Source: Gnetum montanum (Eukaryota > Streptophyta > Gnetopsida > Gnetales > Gnetaceae). From it: a stretch of DNA of 64,000 nucleotides. Location of the stretch: positions 843,710 to 907,709 of the forward strand of contig MNCI01023362.1 in the NCBI GenBank assembly GCA_015680685.1. Reading direction: 5' to 3'. The notes beneath the pieces are model-generated. The model saw only the letters and a list, made by a program, of their open reading frames with translations. It made no database searches and was not told the origin of the DNA. The position numbers were made by a program, and so were the translations under genes. Of this stretch, positions 13,101 through 24,442 are shown in pieces; position 1 is the first letter of the stretch; each line of letters opens with the position of its first letter.

Positions 13101-14155
13101 GTTCTTGGTATAGTGGGGAAATGAAAATTCTGAGAATGTGATGTTCCTCAGAGAATTCATGATTTGGTTACTCTCTGAGGTGACTCTATATTTGTTCCTG
13201 GACCTTATGTTCAGAAAATGGTGCTTGTTCCATAACTTGGAGTTGATGGATAGCTTTCATGTGAAAAATGTGGATGATCCTTCTCCATGAATGGGATATT
13301 ATGGTTGCATTCATTGTTGTGCTTACGACTTATATGAGATAGGTGATGGAGGATTGTCATGGGATTGACTATCCAATTGACCCTCCACTTGTTCTAACAT
13401 TCGAGCAGGCATTCTCGATGTGGACAATCATAAGAGGTGTTGTTGATAGTTGGGGATTGTTGTATGTTAGCCTCTTGGAGAAGTTTCCAAATAGATTTTT
13501 GGATCTTCTCTCTCATTGGAATACTATGGAATGATGAATGATGAATTGAGGCATGTGATGCTGGTGTTTGCAAATGGCAAGGTCAAGCTCAAGGATCTAT
13601 TCTTGTACCTTGTTTGTAAGGGCGAACATGCTTGACGCCCTTCATACCAACTTGAACAAACATGATGAGAAAAAGAGAATGTGCATGGTACCGATGCATG
13701 TGGAATTAGTGCTTAGATGGTTGCACTGGTGAGATCCCATGGGTCTCAATGCGAGTAGCAGANCACAATGGGTGCTAAGATGCCATTCACAGAGGAACTC
13801 GGCAGGACTTGTGGAAGAGGAGCTGTCTTCTTGCATAAGTATGGGTTTACGCAAGAAGATATGTCTCTAGACCCTCAGAAGGGATGGATCTAGGGGACAC
13901 CTTAGAGATGTTGGCCCTTTGGGTTGGACTCTCTCGCTTGTATAGAGAAGGGAAGTCTTTGGGCTTCCTCCAATTGCCCTTGCATTTCAGGCAAGGCATT
14001 GGATGGAAGGATGTATCAGGTGTTGGGGTTGGTACCTTCCTTCAAGCCTGGCATCTAAGGAGTTGACGGATCCCTGGAATTGATGGAGTTCCAAACCCAT
14101 GTAGAAGTGAACACTTGAAGCTATCCTAGGCTCCACTCCGAGGACATCGCTTTTT
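10127..14155 (+). other. Interior of the LARD-like element, no recognisable domains
   Basis: G/T-rich on the plus strand throughout. Open stretches exist on both strands (for example plus 10547-10888 and 13343-13534, minus 11449-11973), but none shows a capsid, protease, RT, RNase H or integrase motif. Ns at 11041 and 13763 have no duplicated flanks. The last 100 bases before the polypurine tract probably encode the degenerate end of a gypsy pol. Confidence 0.5.
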
Positions 14156-14753
14156 TGAGTGGGGGAGGATTGTGAGGGATGTCCCAGAGTGGTGGTTCTC
14201 TTGGGCTCTCCCCATGGTTCGGGGGCCATGGGACACTTTGAGGCACCCTTGGGTGGCTCTCAAGTGTTACAAAACCCACCCCAGCTTGGTGGTATGAAGC
14301 TAGCAATAGGACACCCTCCTGTTGCACTCTCTTCTAAGTCCTCTTCATTACCCTCTTCTCCGTGGAGAACTACATGGCCCTGATTCTATGACAGTCGTAG
14401 ATAAGTAGGCAGCCAAGACTAGATAGTTTTGATGCAGTGCCAGGCCACACTCTGTACCAGATCGTGAGGGATTTGGGGGTGAGGCATCTTCCCTTGTAGG
14501 TGCATCATCTCCCCTCTCATCGATGTGGTCTACAAGGTTGTGTGTGTGCTTGTTTGTATGGTCCTTGTTTTGGAGTTGGCTTCCCTCCATGAGGTGTGTG
14601 GTCATGTACATTAAGAAGCTATGCTTTTGCTTGCACTCGCTCGTGAGTTGCTTGCTTTCTTGGAGGCGTATTCCCCAAGTCTTCCACCTCAGATCCATTG
14701 GATCTTTGTGAATTCCTTGGGATGTTGGGCAATGTTGGGGCAACGTTGTTACA
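14156..14753 (+). repeat. Polypurine tract and 3' LTR of the LARD-like element
   Basis: GAGTGGGGGAGGAT (14157-14170) is the plus-strand priming tract. The LTR runs 14171-14753, from TGTGAGGGATGTCCCAGAG to CAACGTTGTTACA, and is followed by the target duplication CTAAT. Confidence 0.92.
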
Positions 14754-14758
14754 CTAAT

Positions 14759-15960
14759 GATTACTTTAACCATTAATAACACACAAGAATTTATTATGCC
14801 TATGGTAAGGTACCTTACATCCCAATTTCTGCAATCCTTTCTAAAATCCATCACTATTTGTATGATCATAACTTGTGGTTTTGTGTAACATAGAGCTATT
14901 TTCTTAAATTAGTGGTTCTAACATGTATGTTTTGCTAAATAGGTATGTGTTGCATTCAACCCCTTTGGTGCCTATGGACATTTTTAGGTGTGGTTATACA
15001 AGTGCATTAAGGGTTGGTGCCTACTTTGGGGAGGATCCACTTGTATAACTATTGTAACTTATACCTATCTAGCACAACCACATCATCTTGAACCTTCCAA
15101 GTGCATAAAGGTTAATTTCAAAACATTCCCTGATCATACAACCTATTTGTTCTATATCATGGATTTAATACCATTTTCTTACATCTTCCAAAGCTTTTAA
15201 TTCCTATGATTCCATTCTCTAACATTACTAGTGCCCAAATATGTATTCTCACTTACCCCTAGAACTTTGGACTATACATAAAACCTTTCAAACAATTAGA
15301 AAGCTTCATTTTCCATACTGAATGTCCCCATGAAATGCAAATTAGAGGCCTTCAATATCAAGTGCTTGATATTAGAGGGATGTTGATATTGGCTATCCAA
15401 TATTAGGTATTTGATATCAAGTCTGCAAAAACTATAAATAGGGCCTTCGTGATTCTTTGGAAATCATTTTCATCAATTGTAGCTAAGAGAGTTTTTGCAT
15501 TTTTCTCTCTCAACCAAGAACTTTGTGCTTCCAACTTTCATACTTGATATCTTACTCCATATCACAATGATTTCCATGGTTTTTGAACCTATGGGGAGTG
15601 CTTGTGTGGAATACTTGTGCCAATTTTTCAAAACTTTTTATTGCCTAGAAGGTATTATAAGGATAAGAATGTTGGAAAACTTAAGATTTTTAATGAACAA
15701 CTAGTTGTATGCATGCCAAAACCTTTAATTAACATCCCTAAGGAATCATAACCATCATTATAGGCTATACATAAGGAGAAATAAGTCAATTGTGAAGGGT
15801 TATAAAAGAAATTAATACTTTTTGGGCATTTTCTTGAAATTTTTATAACTCTACAATCACATGAACTAAGAACTTAATAAAACTAAGGACATGAGTAAGG
15901 TATAAACCTATTGATGATGAATGAAAAACACCTTACCAACCCAAAATCCTTGATTTATTG
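14759..15960 (+). other. Spacer of pol-less copy A, right of the nested insertion
   Basis: Aligns with the reverse complement of about 56900-57940. Landmarks: CATCCCAATTTCTGCAATCC (14819-14838) and CTACTTTGGGGAGGATCCAC (15022-15041), both present in inverted form at 57860-57880 and 57650-57675. No ORF is conserved between the two copies. It carries the internal promoter described separately and leads into the second ORF. Confidence 0.65.
15350..15440 (+). promoter_or_regulatory. Candidate internal promoter ahead of the second ORF (copy A)
   Basis: A TATA box (TATAAATA, 15433-15440) lies about 525 bp before the presumed start of the second ORF. Immediately upstream are five copies of a GATATT/GATATC/CAATAT word (15354-15413). 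The same arrangement, with the same words, precedes the TATA box of this element's LTR (18940-19036). In the other copy the corresponding site carries undecayed GCGATATCGC palindromes. Promoter function is an inference from conserved layout. Confidence 0.5.
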
Positions 15961-15963
15961 TAG

Positions 15964-18713
15964 ATGGACCCAAAAAGAGAAGAACAAGAAAGGCCTTCAT
16001 AGGGTGCAAGAAAATGGTTGAGAGGTGGTAGAGGGCTAACTAGGAGAACAAGGCCCACTAGTTGAGCATGAAAAATAGGAGGCCTAATCATTTAGAATTC
16101 ATTAAGAGGCCCCTGTTATAGGCTAGTTAGTCTAGGAAGAGGCTACAAGACCATAGCCTAAAGTGTAGGAACAATGCCTCATGTCATCACAAGAATGTCT
16201 CCAAGCTAGCCAGGAGTGATCCATGTTGACCATGGTCATCATGGAAATGAACTTTGGGCCATTCATGGAATCTGTCCCTAAGGTGGTTAGAACTCAGCTT
16301 CAAGCATTGCCTTTATGGCACATCCTTTTTGAAAGTGATGAATGGTACCTCAATGAGACATATCAATTTTGGCATAATAAAGAGGAGGGTACCACTGTCA
16401 ACATTGGTAGAATCTCTATTTCTTTCTTAGTCAAAGCCATTGAAAAAGCTTTGAAAATATCTAATGTGAGGGCCAAAGTAGCACACCTATCCACAAGATC
16501 TGATGTAGAATTAAGAAAGTTTTGGATGAAACAAAAAGATAATAAAGAAGAGAAAATATACAATGAGGTAACTCTGGAGGAGAGATTTTACTTCAAAATT
16601 AGCACATACCACCTCACCTCTTCCCCACAAAAGGGCTGAATAGGATATCAACCTATGCTGCTAGAGGAAGTGCAATCTTAATGGAAAAAGATAATGCTAA
16701 ACTTGCCCAATCATACTCCATGGAGATTCAATGGTGGTTTGAGGAAAGAAAGGCAAGGATGCCAACACTTTCATTCCCTTACCTGATTAAGAAGTTATGT
16801 AAGTGGGTTGGAATCTTGGGTTACACTAATGACGTTCCTAGGAGGGCCCAAAATGCTTCATGATCAAATCTGCTCAAACAAGTGATACCAAGGAAAGATC
16901 AAGGTGAAGAGCAAGAACAAGAAATAAAGAAGGAGCAAGAATGAAACCTAAAGAAGGAGAAAGAATAAGAACTAGAGTAATGGCAAGAGCAACAATTTCC
17001 ATAGCCACCATCACAAGATTATAGATCCTCAATGAGCCATTTGCAGCAAATTGTTGAAACTCTCAATTGAGGAAGTAGGGATGATCCCAACATCTTTTGA
17101 GTCATTTATGATGTCATTTAGCTCATAGTCTAAGTTGATCCATCAAGGGGATATATTTCTTTACAATTAGAAGGAGAAGCCTAGTGGTCACAATAGATCT
17201 CTAGGAACACCACATCTTTTCAAGTAATGCTTAAGATAGAAGAAGATGCCATAGTTATTGTCATGAAGCACCAAGATGTAGCAAGAATAGTATAAGTTAT
17301 AATAGACCACATCAAATAATCCTTTAATGGATCTGTTAAGCCCCTAGTGGACTTAACTAGAACTAGAGATGTAAAAATGTTAGCCAAGATCTCGATGACT
17401 CTTGCGGCTTATGAGGATGTGCTTGATAGATTGCTGTAGACTAGGTAGGTCATGATAACCCTCTTTGACATGCCCAATGATGTCATTGTAGTTCAATCCA
17501 ACTTCATAGCCACCAAAGAAAAATTGGTAATGGAAGAGCATGCAAAAGAAGAGGTACACTAATTGCAAAAAGAGCTCATTTCCTTGAGAGCTAAAAGAAG
17601 GGATCCTTCTCAATTCATTATGCCTAACTAGTTGGAGTAGTTCCAAATAGAGAAACTAGAATAATTGATTGAGAAAAATAAAGTGGCTAAATAGGAGAAG
17701 GAGAAAGTGATCTGGAACACCCCAGCCACTAAGGCACAAGCATATGCTCATGTGAAGGTACTAACCATTGCTTAGGAGAAAAACAACCAGCTTGTTGCTA
17801 ACAGTGCAAGGCTAACCACCGTCAAGAAGTAGAAAAACATTTTGGAAGAGAGTTTCCACTAGTTGAGGGAGAAATTGGTGAGGGTCAACAAAGACATAAT
17901 TAGATTAGCTAGAGAAAATGAAGTCCTCTTAATGGAGAATGTACATGCCATATGCTAGAAGTTTGCAATTGAAATAAGCATGTGATAGAATGAGGTCAAA
18001 AAGCATAAGAAGCTAAAAGAGCACTTTTTGAACTAGATCAGCATGTACAAGAAAATTAATAAGAAATAAATACAAATGGAAAAATCTTGCATTAGTTCCA
18101 TGTTAGCACAAAATCCTAATTGGAAACCCATCTTGGATAGTTATGCCCTGGTCCACCAAGTGGAAGTGAAAAACAAAGATCTGTAGATTGAGAATTTGAA
18201 GGAGTACATGACATTAGCTAACCTTCATTATGCTAACTTGGCCATGTCAATAGTAGGTTAGCCTAGAAATGAACTAGAAAAACAAGTAGTAGCCACTTAT
18301 TCTCTATATGAGAAGGAGTTTTTAGATAGAAAAGATACTCTATAGAAACTTCAAGTAGCAAACTTAGAACTAGAAGAAATTAAGGCTTACTACGATGGAC
18401 AAAGAGATGTAGCTTCAGAACTAGCCAAGAGACTAATATATTATCATGAACTAAGAGAAAAGCCTAGGGGTTTTAAGAAGGAATGGAGGTAGTAGTTGGT
18501 GTGGTATGTGTAAGCCAATTAGATGTTCTTACAGCTACCATGTCCATGTGATGTACCAGCTCCAACACACATTGGATCATCAGCCTGGATGATGCATGAT
18601 CCAAGAATGGAGGAGGAGAAGTTGTGGTTGCTCTTGAATTATTACAAATTGCAAAAGCCTAACAATAAAGGAAAGTGGCTAATGGAAGAGCCACCACCTC
18701 CAAGAACTACATA
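15964..18713 (+). pseudogene. Second ORF of the pol-less family, copy A: plant-transposon-protein-like domain plus coiled coil
   Basis: The only long gene of this family after gag. An N-terminal part (16223-16860) contains PLWHILFESDEWYLNETY, FWHNKEEGTTVNIG, a KISTYHL motif and LPYPLI-like FPYLIKKLCKWVGILGYTN. It resembles the 'putative plant transposon protein' domain found in Athila-type elements. A Gln/Glu/Lys-rich coiled coil follows (about 17380-18480), then a conserved C-terminus ending MEEPPPPRTT and a stop. Comparison with 53978-56700 (-) shows colinear homology to the shared stop codon. At least a dozen in-frame stops here, nearly all TAG, fall at Gln positions of the other copy. The start is uncertain: the ATG at 15964 is out of frame with the conserved part. 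Role unknown; it could be structural or Env-position-like. Confidence 0.65.
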
Positions 18714-18887
18714 GCTTTCCCAATTTTGTTGTTTTGTCATGTCATGTCCATTTTTTGTAAAACATCACTATAGCATGAAATAGTTAGTTTGTGTGTCTAT
18801 TAGAGTTAGTTAATAATCCCATAACCTTCAAATATTTTGTAAAGAACTTATTCTTCATTTTCTTTAACATGAGGATGAGTTTTGATT

Positions 18888-18901
18888 CAGTGGTGGAGAT
18901 A
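18888..18901 (+). other. Polypurine tract of pol-less copy A
   Basis: CAGTGGTGGAGATA directly precedes the LTR. The other copy has GTTGTGGGAGTA at the same place, and in both it follows the conserved words GAGGATGAGTTTT. Confidence 0.65.
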
Positions 18902-19775
18902 TGATGAGTCATGTTTTGGTAGGGTTCTAATAGGAGATATTCAATATCAAAGTCACATAATTGGGTATTTGATATTGGGGCACAACCTTTGATGTTAGGG
19001 ATCCAATATCACCTCATCCATGCTAGCCTATAAATATGACACTTGGATGCACAGTTTGAATATAGATTTAGACATAGAGAAAGGAATAGATAGGTATTAG
19101 TTTGTTTCCAGTGCATGCCCACAATGTGATGTTAAGTGATTATATGACATCCTTATTCAAATGTGACATAGTTGGATACATTACATGTTTGGAAATAAAG
19201 ATCGAGATTACTTCCATCATTGCAACATCCACTTAGCTTTATTATTGTTAATTACTAAAATGCTTACTATTTTCCTTAGTTCATGTTTATCATTTATTAT
19301 TCTTTATTGTTTCTATCATCAAGCAAAATAAGTATGACTAATCATGAATTCTAAGTGTAATTACTTGGTAATCTAGTAGTATTATAGTTTGGTACGCCCA
19401 GTAACGGTACGCTTGGTAATCCTAGCAATAGTTGCATGAGGTCCAAGGTGTGTACGAAAGGCTAGGAATAGATACTCATTGCACATAAGCTAGTTTAGAC
19501 TTTACTTTCTATTGTTAATTAGATTAAATAATTAATTTCTCTATTATCATTAGGAGTAGCATAAGGTTGTAATAACATTAATTATCATATGCCTCACTTT
19601 GGACTAAACCATACATGGCAAAGTTACCACTAGTCCAAGTGGGAAGACAATGAACTATAATCAAGACATAATGATCTAGATGCCAAAACTAGTCCCATAC
19701 ACAAAACTTGACTAGATTTTGCATGAACTCTTGTGATTTGTATGATTGGGTGTAGGGGGTACTTGCATCTCATTA
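18902..19775 (+). repeat. 3' LTR of pol-less copy A
   Basis: 874 bp, TGATGAGTCATG to CATCTCATTA (CATTA from CATCA), followed by the duplication GAAAT. TATA box TATAAATA at 19029-19036, preceded by GATATT/CAATATC words (18940-19010). The region 19385-19465 contains GGTAATCCTAG and related repeats shared in inverted form with 53280-53390 and with both Athila-like LTRs. So R/U5 is common to the Athila-like and pol-less families while U3 differs. Confidence 0.8.
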
Positions 19776-19780
19776 GAAAT

Positions 19781-20600
19781 AAATGCCAAAAACATTTAGG
19801 ATATTTTCATATCAATTCTAATAAACTAGTCTGACTTTGTCTAATATATTTTCTCTCATTAGTCTAAATCAAGTTTTTATATATTTTGGTAGTCTTTGGC
19901 GACTACTAATTTTTTAATAATTTTAGTTATTAAACATTATTTATGAAACAATTATTGATTTTTTTCATTTGATCTTTGAAACTATTAATAATAGCTATAA
20001 TTAGAGTTTTTTTGTAAGCCTCACATCTAAATTTTAAATCTTTTGAATTTCATTTTAAAAGTTCTCCTTCATTGTTGAAGTTACTTTAAAGTGATTTTAC
20101 CTCCTTGAATATCTAGTATGTTATGAGTTTAGTAATAATATATGGCATAAATTATGATGATAATATTTAATTATTTCTTCACATACTTTAAAACATTTTA
20201 TGTTGCCAACATTTTCTAGGATAGAAGAAGAAAATCAATACTAGAGTTACCTTATGGTCATGTAAAAGTAAAGTTACCAAATTTTAAATATTTAGTTATG
20301 TCATATTGGAGTAATAGGTCTAGTTCTTATTTCTAATCTAAAAAATATTTTTCCTATGATTAAATTCCTCATCTTCAAATCATTGACACCATTCTATATT
20401 TTTCTCATGTTCTAAAAACCTTCAAGATTCTAATGACTAATAGATATTTAATTAGAACTAATTCTATCATTAAAGTCATCACAAAAGTATATTTTATCTT
20501 ATTGTACCATACATATCTTACATATTTATTCATTTCAAGATGTTTTAATTCCTACTAGATTCATCATTGTTAATGATATTTTTGATGGTATATATTGATG
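19781..20600 (-). other. Probable upstream part of the LINE interrupted at 7971
   Basis: By the target duplication this was once contiguous with 7966. The minus strand just right of the junction reads LELI, one stop, then KYPKCFWHL, a motif typical of the region between endonuclease and RT in plant LINEs, and it continues into 7960 in frame. Further right the sequence is too decayed for me to recognise an endonuclease. Confidence 0.4.
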
Positions 20601-20830
20601 TAAGAACATTTTATTGAAATAAATGATGAAATTTTATACTCTTGCCAAGTTAACTCTTGTTATTTTTTTTTGAAAAATTCTAAACTAAAAGTATAAGATG
20701 ATCTAGGTTGATTCTTAAATTGATGAATGAAGTACTAGTTTTAGTGAATGCTTGAATATCTAGCTGAAGTAAGTATTTTTTAGGAGATTACTGTTAAAGT
20801 ATTTGGTTCTTAGAACAAATGCAGCCATGA
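20600..20830 (+). repeat. Decayed 5' LTR end and primer site, chromovirus-like copy 1
   Basis: GTATTTGGTTCTTAGAACAA at 20808 aligns with GCATTTGGTTTCTAGAACAA at 26678, and the preceding 150 bp align loosely with 26530-26670. TTTGGTTTCTAGAAC is probably a mutated TGGTATCAGAGC methionine primer site. The left limit of the LTR cannot be fixed. Confidence 0.4.
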
Positions 20831-21190
20831 AGATTCAATCTTATTACTTTCATTATTGAGTTAGGTAAATATCATTTTGCTCATCCTTTAATTGTATGAG
20901 AATTATAAATTGAATTTTTTTCTCTCCTACACTTCTTAGTATTTTAAAAAATTCCTTTGGTTGATAATTAAGGTTAATTGAATTGGGTTTTAATAATTTT
21001 ACTCATATCTCAAACTCATTAAATCAACTAAGCCAAGGTTACTCAAATTAGTTTTGGATTATTTATACTTAAATTATTTTGGGATATCTCTTATATTTTA
21101 TTAGTATTGTAGAATTGGTTGTTATTTCCATATTGATGTGGGTTTTTAATTTCTTATTGTGGTTATTTTAAATCTTGTTCAATTTCCATC

Positions 21191-22460
21191 ATGGAATTTG
21201 AGAAGAAGATAATTCAATCTTATACTAGGGACATGAAAGAAATGAATGGGATTTTTCAATTCATTTTTGAGAAACTTGATAAGCTAGATGAAGATAAGAA
21301 AAATAAGCCACCATCTCCAAGAATATATAAACAAGACATGAAGTATAGGATTTATTCCTTTAATTATCATCATTTTATATCTATTTTGAAGACATCCATT
21401 TATCTTGAAGACTTCAAAGATGAAGAAAAATATAGAGAAGAGTAGGTCCATCATTCTTCAAGATTTATGCATGAACCCTAAATTTCAAATATTATAAGTG
21501 AAAGGAATACCAAGCATGTTTTAAGATAATAAGAAAAAATTATATATGTAATGGAGATTACTCTTACAAAGGGCTTTAGACATACTACACAAATGTCATA
21601 TGTTAGATGAAAACATTTAATGAAATAGAAGATATTAATTTCCTTACTTCTTGGCTTAAGAATATTAATAAGTATTTTGAAAATAAATATTTTCATGAGA
21701 AACAAAGAATGTCATATGTTGAAACCAAATTGAAGGATATGACACAAGTTTGGTTTGAAATATAAATTCATGCTTATGTGGTCAACCATGACTCACCTAT
21801 CAAAGATTGGTTACTTATGCAATATTTGATAAATGAAAAGTTTAACTAGTCCTAATATAGGTAAGAACAAATCCAAGGACTCAAATATTTGAGATAAGGA
21901 GATGAAAATATCAAAGACTGCTACATGGAGTTTTGCAAGGTATTTTATCAATCAAAGCTAGAATGATATGAGTATAAATAAGTCTTGAATTTTATAGCTA
22001 GACTTTAGATAGAGTATTAGAAAATTCTTACATTCTATCAAGCTCAACCTTTAGATGAGGCATTTGAGTTATCTTTCAAGGCTAAGAAGAAGTTGCAAAG
22101 ATATGCTAAAATTAGTCCAAGAAATTATTCAAAGAGTAGAGATTCCTAACCTTCCAAAGGTGAAATTTAAATCAAGGAAAATAATTCCAAGGAAGATAAA
22201 CAAGAGGAGCTAAAAGATGATTTAATGAAATCTTCCAAGAAGGATTTGTCCAAAGGAAAAGATGCTGGTAAGATCCAATACTTTAATTGTGGAGAAATGG
22301 ACCATAAGAAATGGAAATGTAGGAAGCAAAAAGCCTCTAAAGAGAAGGATCTTCAAACCATAAAGAAGGATTCCTTAGACTCTACAATCCAAGGTAATTC
22401 TAATGCACCTATTATTAAAGATATTACTAAATTTAATTCTTATACTTTCATGAGAAATAT
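21191..22460 (+). pseudogene. Gag remnant, chromovirus-like Ty3/gypsy copy 1
   Basis: Gag of a gypsy element. It opens MEFEKKIIQSYTRDMKEMNG at 21191, just after the leader, and continues in broken frames to a zinc knuckle at 22276-22325. The knuckle reads Y-F-N-C-GEMDH-KKWK-C, so the first Cys of the CCHC is Tyr (TAC for TGC). A Lys-rich linker precedes protease. The second copy (27077-28230) has the same order. An in-frame 48-bp tandem duplication lies at 22429-22512. Confidence 0.7.
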
Positions 22461-22539
22461 CAATAAATATATTACAAAATTTAATTCTTATACTTTCATG
22501 AGAAATATCAATGTCGAGGATCCTTAGAAAAAAATTATT

Positions 22540-22740
22540 TTTAGAATCAAGGTTCAATGTTTATCTAGTGAGGATTGGACTCATATTCTCATTGATGGTG
22601 GAGCTTAAGAAAATTTTATCTCTAATGAGGTTGTTAAAAGATTAGACCTATTGAAAATATTCCATCCAAAGTCTTAGAAAGTTCATTACCCTTCAAAGAT
22701 GATTATCAAGAAGTGAAAGACAATGTAATATGTATTTTAG
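22540..22740 (+). pseudogene. Aspartic protease remnant, chromovirus-like copy 1
   Basis: SSEDWTHILIDGGA, then a stop, then ENFISNEVVKRL matches the gypsy protease pattern D-x-G-A followed by a hydrophobic stretch. The Ser/Thr of D[ST]G is Gly here. It sits between the zinc knuckle and the reverse transcriptase, as expected. Confidence 0.65.
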
Positions 22741-23089
22741 AATTGGTTTCTATCATGAAAAGGTATCTTATGATATTCTTCCAATTGATTATGCTAATGT
22801 CATTCTTGGTATACATTGGAACTTTGACAACAAGTGTGCATTTGGTGGGGTGAAAAATCATTGATGTTTACCTACGGAAAATGATATTAAAAAATTGATT
22901 CCCATGTCTTTATAGAAATTTAAGAAAAAGATTTTTACAAATGCATCATTGATTTTATTAAGTGAGTAAGAATATGTTCAAGCTTATGAACAAGCTTGAA
23001 ATGATTTCATCATTGTATCATTAATTGCAACATTTGAAAAGGAATAAGAAAGTCAACTTCTAATAATACTGCAACCTTTAGCATAATAA

Positions 23090-23800
23090 TTTGTTGATGT
23101 GTTCAAGGGTAGAAGGATTCCTCCTATAAGTTCTATTTAGCATCAAACTATCTTCATAGAAGGGGTAACCATACCAAATGGAAGAGCCTACAAGATGACT
23201 TCATATCAAAGGAAGGATTTTCAAAGCTACATTTGTAAATTTTCCTTAAATGGTTTCATTAAGAACTCAATATTTCCATGTGTTGTACTAGTAGTGTTAG
23301 TTCCTAAGAAAGACAATGATAAGATGAGGAGGTGTATTGAATCTAGGGTTGTTATTAGAATAACCATAAAGTACTATTTTCCTATTCCTAGAATGGATTA
23401 CATTCTTGGTATTCTTGCTAATGATAAAGTCTTTTCAAAGATTGATTTTTATATTGGTTATCATCAAATAAGGATTATACTTTGGAACAAGTAGAAAAAT
23501 AGATTTCAAAAATCAAGATGAGTTATATTAGTAGTAACACATGTCATTTATGCTAACTAATGCTCTTGATACTTTGAGTTTAATGTATGATGTGTTAAGA
23601 AAATTAATAGACTTATATTTTTTATGATATTCTTATTTATAGTTGCAATGAGGGTGAGCATGTAAAATATTTAGGGAAGGTATTCTTCAAATTTCATGAT
23701 GCCAAGAAAATGGTAAATGTGAAGAAATGTCACTTATTCTAATGAAAAAAATGTCTATATTATTCATGTTATCTCTGAAAATCAAGTGAAGATGAGGATT
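23090..23800 (+). pseudogene. Reverse transcriptase remnant, chromovirus-like copy 1
   Basis: Clear gypsy RT blocks in order: VLVPKKDNDKMRRCIESRVV (fingers), ITIKYYFPIPRMDYILG, VFSKIDFYIGYHQIRI (23195-23490); then, after frameshifts, LTNALDTLS and a YFYDILIYS box (23610-23640, normally YFDDILIYS); then KKCHLF. Order and spacing are those of Ty3/gypsy. One Asp of the catalytic pair is Tyr, so the enzyme is dead. Confidence 0.85.
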
Positions 23801-24440
23801 GGTAAGATCAAGGAAATTTGGGATTGGCCTTCATCAAAGACTATTGGAAAGATGAGATCTTTCCTTAGGCTAGCTAGTTTTTATAGAATATTTATTAGAA
23901 ATTTTAGTTCTATTACATGATCAATGCTTTCTTCTTTAAACAAAAGTATAGATTTTGTTTGGGATAATAAGCAAAAGAAATTATTCCATGCTTCAAAAGA
24001 GAATATTTATAGTTCTCTAATGCTTTCCATTCCAAAATTTTCCAAATGTTTTTAAGTGGAGGTGGATACAAGTGTACCTATATATGGTGATGCTTTATCC
24101 AAAGAAGGTAATTCCATTAAATTTTTCTTACAGATGCAAAATAAATTAAGGTAAAAGTATAGTTTTTATGAAAAGAAATTGTATGTTATACTTTAGGGTA
24201 TTCAAATTGGAGATATTACTTATTGGTAAGTGAAGTTTTACTTTTGACTGATCAAAAGGAATTATCATTCTTAAATACATAAATGGAATTAAATACCAAG
24301 CATATAAAATGGGTAGAGTAGCTCCAAGATTTTTAATTCTATTGAGGAATAGAAGTGAAAGAAGGAATATCACTGATGATGATCTTTCTAGGATTCATGT
24401 GGTAAATCATATCATGTGAACAAGTAGAGGCTCTTAAGAA
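23800..24440 (+). pseudogene. RNase H region, chromovirus-like copy 1
   Basis: After RT the plus strand reads IKEIWDWPSSKTIGKMRSFL, then LASFYRIFIRNFS, the usual connector to RNase H, followed by a VEVDTSVPIYGDAL piece (24060-24095) matching the RNase H start V-E-x-D-A-S. Beyond that the frame breaks repeatedly up to 24440. The second copy has the same at 29450-30050. Confidence 0.7.
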
Positions 24441-24442
24441 CT

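Larger units (their letters stand above)
9483..14753 (+). mobile_element. Complete LTR element (LARD-like) nested in pol-less copy A
   Basis: LTRs of 631 bp (583 bp once the duplicated join at the N is removed) and 583 bp, about 90% identical by hand count, with mostly transition differences. They start TGTGAG and end GTTGTTACA. The flanking 5-bp duplication is CTAAT (9478-9482 and 14754-14758). A methionine-tRNA primer site follows the left LTR and a polypurine tract precedes the right one. The 4.06-kb interior shows no recognisable gag-pol core; only the last coding residues before the polypurine tract look like a gypsy pol C-terminus (SEDIAFLSGGG). I therefore call it a large non-autonomous derivative, probably of a gypsy element. 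The homologous empty site in the other copy of the host element lies near 57940. Confidence 0.9.
7972..19775 (+). mobile_element. Pol-less LTR element, copy A, interrupted by a nested element
   Basis: Bounded by the 5-bp duplication GAAAT (7967-7971 and 19776-19780). The left edge is TGATGAGTCATGTTTTGG, identical to the first bases of the 3' LTR at 18902, but only about 37 bp of the 5' LTR remain before gag sequence begins. Order: LTR stub, Pro/Tyr-rich gag piece (8010-8760), spacer, nested 5.3-kb element (9483-14753), rest of the spacer with an internal promoter (15350-15440), second ORF (15964-18713), polypurine tract, 3' LTR. Without the nested element it is about 6.5 kb. No protease, RT, RNase H or integrase is visible. 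The copy at 52963 to about 59530 has the same order and the same absence, so this is a non-autonomous family and not a one-off deletion. LTR ends shared with the Athila-like copies suggest those supplied the enzymes. Confidence 0.75.

Noticed and set aside
11041-13763. Possible third flipped contig between the two Ns in the LARD-like element
   Set aside because: Neither end of the block, direct or reversed, overlaps the flanks, and its G/T strand bias matches the rest of the interior.
14348-14869. 173-codon minus-strand ORF overlapping the 3' LTR
   Set aside because: It spans the LTR boundary and insertion site of the LARD-like element, so it cannot be an old gene; the corresponding 5' LTR lacks it.
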